A stretch of DNA of 5,172 bases from Planctomycetota bacterium (GTDB lineage Bacteria > Planctomycetota > Phycisphaerae > UBA1845 > Fen-1342): assembly GCA_030616465.1 (NCBI GenBank), contig JAUWXH010000192.1:1-5172 (forward strand), given 5' to 3'. Below, one piece after another: positions 1 to 5,172 of this stretch (the first letter of the stretch is position 1; every line of letters begins with the position of its first letter). Below the pieces are notes generated by a model. The model saw only the letters and a program-made list of their open reading frames with translations. It was not told where the DNA came from and made no database searches. A program made the position numbers and the translations under genes.

Positions 1-171
1 GTAGAAGGCTCCTTCCCAGCCGCCGGCCCCACGACGTACATGCTATTAAGGGGGCGGCCTACACAAAGCAGGACACACGCGGCGCTCGGAGGTTTGACCC
101 TTAACGGTACCGCCGATAGGCTTACCGGTCGCCAACGCGGCCTGAAGACTATCCGGAAGCGCGATCACCCG
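1..171. other. Upstream region of the signal peptidase pair; no gene assigned
   Basis: The frame of the downstream signal peptidase stays open through this stretch to the left edge, with an ATG at 40. The extra 44 residues that start would add are unlike a signal peptidase N-terminus, so I treat the stretch as noncoding. On the - strand an ATG at 41-39 opens a frame running off the left edge, beginning MYVVGPAAGKEPS; it has no visible ribosome binding site and is too short to judge. On the + strand the third frame is open from the edge to a TAA at 102-104 and could be the tail of an upstream gene, but the peptide is unrecognisable. Apart from the candidate promoter at 94-122, I see nothing firm. 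Confidence 0.5.
94..122 (+). promoter_or_regulatory. Candidate sigma70-type promoter for the signal peptidase pair
   Basis: TTGACC at 94-99 matches five of six bases of the -35 consensus. A 17-nt spacer leads to TAGGCT at 117-122, which keeps the first, second and last bases of the -10 consensus. Transcription would start near 129 and give a leader of about 40 nt before the ATG at 172. The weak -10 match makes this a suggestion only. Confidence 0.3.
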
Positions 172-1860
172 ATGGGCACAGCAAGCAAGCAGAGAAAGGC
201 GTCGGCCGCCCGGATGCCTCAGGCCCGCGCACGCCGCCGTGAGCCGATCCTCGCCCAGATCGCCGGGTTCGTGGACCTGTTCGTCTGGCTGCTGGTCCTC
301 AAGAGCTTTTTCCTGCCGCTGTTCATCATCCCCACCGGGTCGATGGCCGAGACGCTAGCCGGCGCCTACGCCACGCACAGTTGTCCGAGTTGCGGCTACG
401 AGTACCCGGTGGGCTTTCACGGCAAGACCGGGCCGCCGATCGTTCAATGCCCGAACTGCCGCTTCCGCGAGCCGACCGGGTACAACATCTGTCCGGACTG
501 CCGCAAGGGCCCCGTCAAGCTGGTTTCCGCCAACGACGGGACGACGGTCGCTGTGTGCTACAACCGCGATTGCCCGCGCCACTGGCGCCTGCCGTTGGAC
601 GGGCCGCGACTCTCCAAACCACTCAAGCCAAAATCCGGCGACCGCATTGTCGTGCACGGCTGGCCATATGTGTTCGGCGGGCGGCTGGGGCCGCAGCGCT
701 GGGACGTGGTCGTCTTCAAGGTGCCCAAAGACGGCCAGACAAACTATATCAAGCGGCTGATCGGCCTGCCGGGCGAGAAGATCGAGATCATCGACGGCGA
801 CGTTTTTGTCACCGACCCCGACACGGGGGAGACACAGATCGCGCGCAAGACGCGACACGCGCAGCGGGCACTGTGGTTCCCATACTACAACCACGACTAC
901 CGCCCGCGACAACCCAGCTCCGCGACAGGCTACCACCCGCGTTGGATCGCCCTGCGTGAGGACGCCGGCTGGACCGCCCTCGACACACGCGTGCCCCGTT
1001 TCGACGGCGTAGACCGGCCGCCGGCCGAGATCCAGTTCGTTACCCGGCTCGGCGACAACCCACCGCCAGGCGATATCACCGACGTCTATGGTTACAACCT
1101 CCCCGCCCACCCGAAGTTGCAGAACGTAGTCAGCGACCTGCGGCTGTCGGCCGAGGTGACGATCGAGGCCGGCGACGGTTACGTGGAGCTCAGCGCCAGC
1201 AAGTACTCGGACCGCTTCTACGCCCGGCTATACGCGGACGGTCGGGTCACGCTCGAGCACAGCGGGTCCGGCAGCGACGAACGCGAGCTGTGGAAGGAGG
1301 TATCGGTCACGGCCGCGCCGCGCGACGTCCGCTTCGTGCTGGCCAATACCGACTACGTGGTGGCGGTCGAAATCGACGGGGAGACCGTAATCGAGTCCAC
1401 GGCGGCGCAGTACGGTATCGGACCGGAAGAAGCCGACGTCCGCAGCCGGCTGCCGACCGACGCGCGGCGACCGATCGTCCGCGTCGCGGCCGAGCACGTG
1501 CGGGCCAAGCTAGCCCATTTGCTGATCCAGCGCGACGTGTTCTACACCAGCCGCAGCCTGCACAACCGCGAACGAGCGGGGATCGGGACCCAGGGTCACC
1601 CGATCCAACTGGGACCGGACCAGTGTTTCGTGTGCGGCGACAACAGCCCCTCAAGCCGCGATAGCCGCTGGTGGGCCACCGAGCCACTCGGGCCGCATCT
1701 GCGGGAGGCGCTCAAGCGCGGAGACTATCAGATGGGGACTGTGCCAGCCGATCAATTGATCGGGCGGGCCTTCTTCGTCTATTGGCCGGGGTTCATGCCG
1801 CTGCTCCCTGGCCTGCCCAACTGCCTGCCCGACCTGGGCCGGATTCACTGGAGTCACTAA
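172..1860 (+). CDS. lepB: Type I signal peptidase with two zinc ribbons and a large beta-rich insertion (LepB paralogue 1)
   Basis: Membrane-bound serine protease (family S26) that removes signal peptides from exported proteins on the outer face of the cytoplasmic membrane through a Ser-Lys dyad. The 562-aa protein has a basic N-terminus (RARARRR), one hydrophobic segment at about 26-53, and then the Ser box PTGSM with nucleophile Ser57. Four cysteine pairs follow (C71/C74, C93/C96, C107/C110, C129/C134), read as two zinc ribbons. Next come GDRIVVHGWPYVFGG (156-170), RWDVVVF (176-182) and YIKRLIGLPG with general-base Lys194. A long insertion (about 211-458) contains DVYGYN and a beta-rich part from about 320. 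The GDNSPSSRDSR box (489-499) and GTVPADQ...GRAFFVY close the fold. It is much longer than E. coli LepB (324 aa). I chose the ATG at 172 (GGAAG at 155-159, a long 12-nt spacing) over the ATG at 40, whose extra residues look noncoding; the ATG at 214 is also possible. The family is certain, the start less so. Confidence 0.93.
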   Translation: MGTASKQRKASAARMPQARARRREPILAQIAGFVDLFVWLLVLKSFFLPLFIIPTGSMAETLAGAYATHSCPSCGYEYPVGFHGKTGPPIVQCPNCRFREPTGYNICPDCRKGPVKLVSANDGTTVAVCYNRDCPRHWRLPLDGPRLSKPLKPKSGDRIVVHGWPYVFGGRLGPQRWDVVVFKVPKDGQTNYIKRLIGLPGEKIEIIDGDVFVTDPDTGETQIARKTRHAQRALWFPYYNHDYRPRQPSSATGYHPRWIALREDAGWTALDTRVPRFDGVDRPPAEIQFVTRLGDNPPPGDITDVYGYNLPAHPKLQNVVSDLRLSAEVTIEAGDGYVELSASKYSDRFYARLYADGRVTLEHSGSGSDERELWKEVSVTAAPRDVRFVLANTDYVVAVEIDGETVIESTAAQYGIGPEEADVRSRLPTDARRPIVRVAAEHVRAKLAHLLIQRDVFYTSRSLHNRERAGIGTQGHPIQLGPDQCFVCGDNSPSSRDSRWWATEPLGPHLREALKRGDYQMGTVPADQLIGRAFFVYWPGFMPLLPGLPNCLPDLGRIHWSH

Positions 1861-1906
1861 GCCCGCAGCAGAATCGAGCGGCCAAACCCGAGATAGACCG
1901 GCATAA

Positions 1907-3442
1907 TTGACCGAAGAAACGAGAACATCGCGAGACGAGCACGGCCAACCGCCGGGCACACGGACCGTCGGGCCGGAACCGGTCACGAGCCTGCCCGCCT
2001 CCCACCACGTCCTCGACTCAATCCAGACGGTTCTCACCGCGCTGATCCTGGCATTCGTCTTCCGCGCGTTTTTCATCGAGGCCTTCATCATCCCCACCGG
2101 ATCGATGGCCGAATCGCTGCTCGGCGTGCACGGCACGAGCGTCTGCCCCTACTGCGGCTGGGAGTACGACTACGGCCCCGCTAAGCGGACATCCGGCTTG
2201 GTGCGCGACTTCGACGTCCCCCGCGAGCTCACCTGCCCGAACTGTCACCAGCGAATCGCCCCGGACCTGCGCCACGCCGCCCCCAAGTCCGGGGATCGCA
2301 TCCTCGTGCACAAGTGGCCGTACGTCTTCGGGGGTTTGCTGGGGCCGAACCGCTGGGACGTAATCGTTTTCCGCGACCCCGCCAATCCCGCCCAGAACTA
2401 CATCAAACGCCTCGTCGGGCTGCCCGGCGACTCGGTTGAGATCATCGACGGCGACGTATACGTGAATGGTCGGATCGCCCGCAAGACCCCCGCCGCCCAA
2501 AGCGTCCTGTGGTTCGTCGTCTTCGACCAGAATCGCCTGCCACATGGCCCCGCGGACGGTCCGGCGCGAACCCGTTGGGTCGCCGATCGACGGCACACCG
2601 ACCCGAGCCCCGGCTGGTACGGACTCGACACACGCGTGATTCACTACACCGGGCTGGATGAAACGCTACGCAGTATCACCTTCGACGCCTCCCCTCCCGG
2701 GCGATACCTGCAGGACGTCTACGGCTACAACCACCGGGCCCCCGGCAACTATGTCGGGGACCTTCGCGTGGTAGCGGAGGTGACGCTGCGCCATGGCAGC
2801 GGTTGGTGTGCCTGGGAGTTGACGCGCGGTCCCTACCGCTTCAGCGCACGACTCCAGCCGGACGGCACGGCCACGCTGCGCATGCAACCGCCCGGCGGCG
2901 ACGAGACCACCCTCGCCACGCGCCCACTGCAACCTCTTCGTCTCGGTCGTCCGGTGACGGTCGAGTTCGGCCATCTGGACAACCGCGTCTACCTGAAGCT
3001 GAACGGCCGGGAAGTACTGGCCACCACCGACACACAGTACCACCCGCCCCCCGACCGCGACGAACACACCGCCGGCAAGCAACCGCCCCGCCTGCGCATC
3101 ACCGCCTGCTCACTGGCGTGCGAGCTGCGCGGGCTGCGGATCGACCGCGACGTGTATTACTGCTCCCGGGGCGCAAACACACTGCGGGCTTCCCCCGGCA
3201 AACCGTTCAAGCTCAGAGCCGGCGAGTACTTCGTGCTCGGCGACAACAGCCCCCAGAGCGCCGACAGCCGCGAATGGCACAACCACGCCCGCCACCTGCC
3301 CGACGACTACCGCCTCGGCACCGTGCCGGCGGATCAGATTGTCGGGCGGGCCTTCTTCGTGTATCTTCCCGGGCTGCTGCGGCAGGACGGCCGGAGCTGG
3401 TGGCGTGTTCCCGACTTCGGTCGCATGCGCCTGATTCGTTAG
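1907..3442 (+). CDS. lepB: Type I signal peptidase with one zinc ribbon and a large beta-rich insertion (LepB paralogue 2)
   Basis: Second S26 signal peptidase, 46 nt behind the first and probably in the same operon. In order: a polar N-terminus, a hydrophobic segment at about 36-62, PTGSM with catalytic Ser66, one zinc-ribbon-like set (C80/C83, C110/C113), GDRILVHKWPYVFGG (129-143), RWDVIVF (149-155), YIKRLVGLPG with Lys167, an insertion at about 184-418 with DVYGYN (270-275) and a beta-rich stretch ending RDVYYC, then GDNSPQSADSR (445-455) and GTVPADQIVGRAFFVY (471-486). Motif order, the DTRV and DVYGYN landmarks and the C-terminal PDFGR match paralogue 1, so the pair arose by duplication. 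It lacks the second ribbon of its neighbour. An in-frame TAA at 1904-1906 lies directly before the TTG start, and the next in-frame ATG is the Met after the catalytic Ser, so TTG is the only usual start that keeps the membrane anchor. The ribosome binding site is weak (GAGA at 1890-1893). Confidence 0.92.
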   Translation: MTEETRTSRDEHGQPPGTRTVGPEPVTSLPASHHVLDSIQTVLTALILAFVFRAFFIEAFIIPTGSMAESLLGVHGTSVCPYCGWEYDYGPAKRTSGLVRDFDVPRELTCPNCHQRIAPDLRHAAPKSGDRILVHKWPYVFGGLLGPNRWDVIVFRDPANPAQNYIKRLVGLPGDSVEIIDGDVYVNGRIARKTPAAQSVLWFVVFDQNRLPHGPADGPARTRWVADRRHTDPSPGWYGLDTRVIHYTGLDETLRSITFDASPPGRYLQDVYGYNHRAPGNYVGDLRVVAEVTLRHGSGWCAWELTRGPYRFSARLQPDGTATLRMQPPGGDETTLATRPLQPLRLGRPVTVEFGHLDNRVYLKLNGREVLATTDTQYHPPPDRDEHTAGKQPPRLRITACSLACELRGLRIDRDVYYCSRGANTLRASPGKPFKLRAGEYFVLGDNSPQSADSREWHNHARHLPDDYRLGTVPADQIVGRAFFVYLPGLLRQDGRSWWRVPDFGRMRLIR

Positions 3443-3480
3443 CCCTGCTCTGGCCAAGGGATACGAGCCATCGGGACTAC

Positions 3481-3490
3481 GTTGTCAACA
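3481..3490 (+). repeat. Direct repeat GTTGTCAACA, copy 1
   Basis: A 10-mer containing the odd-centred palindrome GTTG-T-CAAC, starting 38 nt after the stop of lepB paralogue 2. It recurs exactly at 3715-3724. In both places a run of four T follows within two bases. Possible operator half of a pair; function unknown. Confidence 0.4.
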
Positions 3491-3714
3491 TTTTGGGGCA
3501 CCGCGCCGACGCCGACTGTGGCAAACCCGCAAGGAACAGGCCGGCAAGCACACGCGACCGCCGCCGAAGGCCCTCCTCCGGCGAAAAAAGAGCGCAAGTA
3601 CTTGTCACTGCAAGTCGTGCGCGCTTCCGAACACCGGATCGCGCTTGCAGCCCCACCATCCCCGGGCACCCCGCAAACGCCCCCTGCCGCAACCCACCGA
3701 CCCGAGTCACCCCC

Positions 3715-3724
3715 GTTGTCAACA
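3715..3724 (+). repeat. Direct repeat GTTGTCAACA, copy 2, next to a DnaA-box-like sequence
   Basis: Exact second copy of the 10-mer at 3481-3490, ending 44 nt before the lptB start codon. TTTTCCACA at 3727-3735 follows it, eight of nine bases matching the classical DnaA box TTATCCACA. Its position fits an operator for lptB, but a chance recurrence is possible. Confidence 0.4.
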
Positions 3725-3755
3725 GCTTTTCCACAATCCCGCCACCCCAGTCGCC

Positions 3756-3760
3756 AGGAG
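3756..3760 (+). promoter_or_regulatory. Ribosome binding site of lptB
   Basis: AGGAG at 3756-3760 with 8 nt to the ATG at 3769 is the best Shine-Dalgarno match in the window. It fixes the lptB start, although the reading frame is open for more than 900 nt further upstream. Confidence 0.8.
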
Positions 3761-3768
3761 CAACCGTA

Positions 3769-4542
3769 ATGTTGCTTGAAGCCGAAGGTTTGGTAAAGGC
3801 TTATGGCGGACGCCGCGTCGTTGACCAGGTCAGCTATCGCGTGGACGAGGGTGAGATCGTCGGCCTGCTCGGGGCGAACGGAGCGGGAAAGACCACCAGC
3901 TTCCGCATGACCGTCGGCATGATCGCGCCCGACGCCGGTCGCGTCCGGTTCCTTCGCAAGGACGTCACCGATCTGCCCATGTACAAGCGTGCCCGGCGCG
4001 GCATCGGCTACCTCTCCCAGGAGACCAGCGTCTTCCAGCGCCTCACCGTGGAAGACAACCTCATGGCCATCTGCGAGACCATGCGGCTGACCCGCCAGCA
4101 GCGCCAGCGGAAGGTCGAGGAGCTCCTCGATCAGTTCGGCCTCCAGATCGTCCGCAAGAACCTGGCCAAGAACGTCTCCGGCGGCGAACGCCGTAAGCTC
4201 GAGATCGCCCGGGCGTTGGTCACTAACCCGCGGCTGATCCTGCTCGACGAGCCCTTCAGCGGGGTCGATCCCAAGGCCGTCGAGGAGTTGCGGAACGAGA
4301 TTCTGCGGCTGCGCAACGAGCACATTGCCATCCTGCTGACCGACCACAACGTGCATGAGACGCTCAAGGTGACGGATCGCAGCTACGTAATCCATGAGGG
4401 GCGGGTCATCAGTGATGGAACGCCCCACCAGCTCGTGAACGATCCCAAGGTGCGGGAGACCTACCTGGGGAACACGTTCAAGGGAGACGAGTTCGAGCCT
4501 TCCGCTCGCACAGCCGTGCCCGCCCAGCCCGATGAGCGCTGA
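3769..4542 (+). CDS. lptB: LPS export ABC transporter ATPase LptB
   Basis: Cytoplasmic ATPase of the LptB2FG complex, which extracts lipopolysaccharide from the inner membrane and powers its transport to the outer membrane. All ABC motifs are present in the 257 aa: Walker A GANGAGKTT (35-43), Q-loop Gln84 in YLSQE, signature VSGGE (136-140), Walker B LILLDEP (156-162), D-loop SGVD (164-167) and switch His193. Assignment to LptB rather than to the related branched-chain amino acid ATPases rests on YLSQETSVFQRLTVEDNLMA (81-100), LLTDHNVHETL (189-199) and the C-terminal VRETYLG. The length is close to the usual 240 or so, with a short polar tail. The start follows AGGAG at 8 nt. The membrane partners lptF and lptG and the periplasmic lptA and lptC are not in this window. 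It overlaps the next gene by 11 nt, which implies cotranscription. Confidence 0.95.
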   Translation: MLLEAEGLVKAYGGRRVVDQVSYRVDEGEIVGLLGANGAGKTTSFRMTVGMIAPDAGRVRFLRKDVTDLPMYKRARRGIGYLSQETSVFQRLTVEDNLMAICETMRLTRQQRQRKVEELLDQFGLQIVRKNLAKNVSGGERRKLEIARALVTNPRLILLDEPFSGVDPKAVEELRNEILRLRNEHIAILLTDHNVHETLKVTDRSYVIHEGRVISDGTPHQLVNDPKVRETYLGNTFKGDEFEPSARTAVPAQPDER

Positions 4543-4861
4543 CCTGTCGCGCGTGGAGATCGTGGAGCGGGTGGGCGGCGTGGAGCTGACCGTCAAGGTT
4601 GTTCCCGGCGCGTCGCGCAGCAGGGTTATCGGCTTATGGGGCAACGCCCTGCGCCTCGCCGTCGCCGCACCACCGCAAGCCGGCAAAGCCAACGCCGCAC
4701 TGCTCAAGCTCCTGGCAAGCACCTTGGGCGTCAGGCGCGCTGCCGTCGAGATCGTCAGCGGTCAGGCCCAACCGGTCAAACGCATCCGCGTCTCGGGGCT
4801 GACGGCCGAACAAGCCCGAGCAAGCCTCATGGATACCCTTGCTCAAGACGGGGGTGCTTAA
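4532..4861 (+). CDS. DUF167 / YggU family protein
   Basis: A small cytoplasmic protein of 109 aa whose biochemical role is not established. Family hallmarks are VKVVPGASRSRVIG (21-34), the APPQAGKANAALLKLLA segment (46-62) with its conserved Gly-Lys-Ala-Asn, and VEIVSGQAQPVKRIRVSGL (72-90). The length is normal for the family. The ATG lies inside the end of lptB in another frame, giving an 11-nt overlap and suggesting translational coupling; no clear Shine-Dalgarno sequence precedes it. No functional link between this family and LPS export is known to me, so the arrangement may only reflect shared transcription. Family assignment is firm, function open. Confidence 0.9.
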   Translation: MSADLSRVEIVERVGGVELTVKVVPGASRSRVIGLWGNALRLAVAAPPQAGKANAALLKLLASTLGVRRAAVEIVSGQAQPVKRIRVSGLTAEQARASLMDTLAQDGGA

Positions 4862-4931
4862 CCGCCAGGCCCGGCTCTGCCCGCTGCTTCGCCAATCGCC
4901 AGCGCCACACCGCCGGTTTCAGCGAATGATC

Positions 4932-4950
4932 CGGGTGCCACCGGCACCCG
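4932..4950. terminator. GC-rich hairpin after the DUF167 gene, without a T-tract on the + strand
   Basis: A perfect 8-bp stem, CGGGTGCC (4932-4939) with GGCACCCG (4943-4950), closes a 3-nt loop 70 nt after the DUF167 stop. On the + strand it is followed by CGCGC and a run of A, so it is not a classical intrinsic terminator; it could still slow polymerase or protect the 3' end of the lptB transcript. Its place between converging genes supports an end-of-transcript role. Confidence 0.4.
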
Positions 4951-4955
4951 CGCGC

Positions 4956-4991
4956 AAAAAAAGAACTGGGCGAGTCGGACGACTCGCCCAG
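4956..4991 (-). terminator. Intrinsic terminator of the PEP-CTERM gene
   Basis: Read on the - strand, a perfect 11-bp stem CTGGGCGAGTC / GACTCGCCCAG (4991-4966) with a 4-nt loop is followed directly by TTCTTTTTTT (4965-4956). It begins 32 nt after the stop codon of the PEP-CTERM gene. This is a textbook rho-independent terminator. On the + strand the same stem lacks a following T-tract, so it would terminate that side poorly if at all. Confidence 0.88.
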
Positions 4992-5023
4992 GCTTGAGGT
5001 TCACCGTAATTGCTCGTCGTCAA

Positions 5024-5172
5024 CTACCGACGACGGATCAAAGCCAGACCCAGACCCAGCAACGCCAGCGAAGCCGGCTCCGGAATCACGCACCGCAGGT
5101 CGAACGGGTACAGTTCCCCGGCGCCGTCCATCGTCGTGGTACTACCTACCACATGGAAGGTCACGAAGGTGC
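5024..5172 (-). CDS. PEP-CTERM sorting-domain protein, C-terminal part only
   Basis: The last 48 residues and the TAG stop of a gene that continues beyond the right edge. The end reads VIPEPASLALLGLGLALIRRR: a Pro-Glu-Pro motif, a hydrophobic stretch of about 13 residues, and a basic Arg stub. This is the PEP-CTERM tripartite signal, which in known systems directs exported proteins to exosortase-type transpeptidases that cut near the motif. The protein is therefore expected to carry an N-terminal signal peptide outside the window, to be cleaved by a signal peptidase such as those encoded here. The visible part before the motif (TFVTFHVVGSTTTMDGAGEL) is too short to identify its main domain. 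The gene converges on DUF167 and ends at the terminator at 4956-4991. No exosortase gene is visible. Confidence 0.88.
   Translation of the reverse strand, partial: TFVTFHVVGSTTTMDGAGELYPFDLRCVIPEPASLALLGLGLALIRRR

Larger units (their letters stand above)
3443..3768. other. Intergenic region between lepB paralogue 2 and lptB
   Basis: A 326-nt stretch with no gene I can support. The frame of lptB is open through it, and a TTG-started 95-codon frame runs from 3482 to 3769, but its product is a low-complexity Pro/Ala/Arg-rich peptide of no recognisable family. The visible signals are the two GTTGTCAACA copies (3481-3490 and 3715-3724), a DnaA-box-like TTTTCCACA at 3727-3735, a perfect 10-bp palindrome CAAGTACTTG at 3595-3604 with a third CAAGT at 3611, and the lptB ribosome binding site. 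I find neither a convincing intrinsic terminator for the lepB pair nor a good sigma70 promoter for lptB, though the length of the gap suggests lptB has its own promoter here. Confidence 0.6.

Noticed and set aside
40..171. N-terminal extension of the first signal peptidase from the ATG at 40
   Set aside because: The added 44 residues are unlike any signal peptidase N-terminus, the stretch contains a candidate promoter, and the ATG at 172 gives a normal basic N-terminus before the membrane segment.
355..1110. - strand frame opposite the first signal peptidase (251 codons)
   Set aside because: It is an antisense shadow of a clearly coding region and shows no recognisable family.
3465..3488. 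- strand promoter from TTGACA inside the 3481-3490 repeat
   Set aside because: There is no acceptable -10 element at 16-18 nt, and transcription would run antisense into the signal peptidase gene.
3553..3590. Hairpin plus A-run as a terminator in the lepB-lptB gap
   Set aside because: The stem is only 5 bp with a 12-nt loop, and on either strand the homopolymer is on the wrong side or of the wrong base for an intrinsic terminator.
2803..3768. Long upstream extension of the lptB frame, as a 579-residue fusion
   Set aside because: It overlaps the second signal peptidase in another frame, is Arg/Pro-rich and low in complexity, and LptB begins exactly at the ATG behind AGGAG.
3482..3769. TTG-started 95-codon frame whose stop overlaps the lptB start
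   Set aside because: The product is Pro/Ala-rich and not LptA- or LptC-like. No ribosome binding site is evident, and open frames this long are common by chance at this GC content.
3439..4722. Long - strand frame opposite lptB (427 codons)
   Set aside because: It is an antisense shadow of lptB and DUF167, which carry all the conserved motifs on the + strand.

Overview
The window most likely comes from a high-GC member of the Planctomycetota, probably an environmental genome. Three things point there: signal peptidases enlarged by zinc-ribbon and beta-rich insertions, a PEP-CTERM sorting tail ending in an Arg-rich stub, and strong G/C bias at codon third positions. The phylum is an inference from protein style; no rRNA or other phylogenetic marker is present.

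Layout. Positions 1-171 are an upstream region with a candidate sigma70-type promoter at 94-122. Two tandem type I signal peptidase genes follow on the + strand, at 172-1860 (562 aa) and 1907-3442 (511 aa, TTG start), 46 nt apart and clearly paralogous. Both keep the catalytic Ser and Lys and the GDN...DSR box. Each carries a Cys-rich zinc-ribbon insertion after the Ser box and a long beta-rich insertion between the Lys box and the GDN box. A 326-nt gap (3443-3768) without a convincing gene holds two copies of a 10-mer, GTTGTCAACA, near its edges. An lptB-type ABC ATPase gene (3769-4542) follows behind a good ribosome binding site, and overlaps by 11 nt a small DUF167/YggU-family gene (4532-4861). 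At the right edge a convergent gene on the - strand (5024-5172, cut by the window) ends in a PEP-CTERM sorting signal. A strong intrinsic terminator for that gene lies at 4956-4991, and a second hairpin at 4932-4950 lies between the converging genes.

Together the genes concern the cell envelope: removal of signal peptides (two LepB paralogues), lipopolysaccharide export (LptB) and an exported, surface-sorted protein (PEP-CTERM). The most unusual content is the architecture of the two signal peptidases. The accessory domains would lie on the outer face of the cytoplasmic membrane, next to the active site, and their function cannot be read from the sequence. I see no RNA genes, mobile elements or CRISPR arrays.
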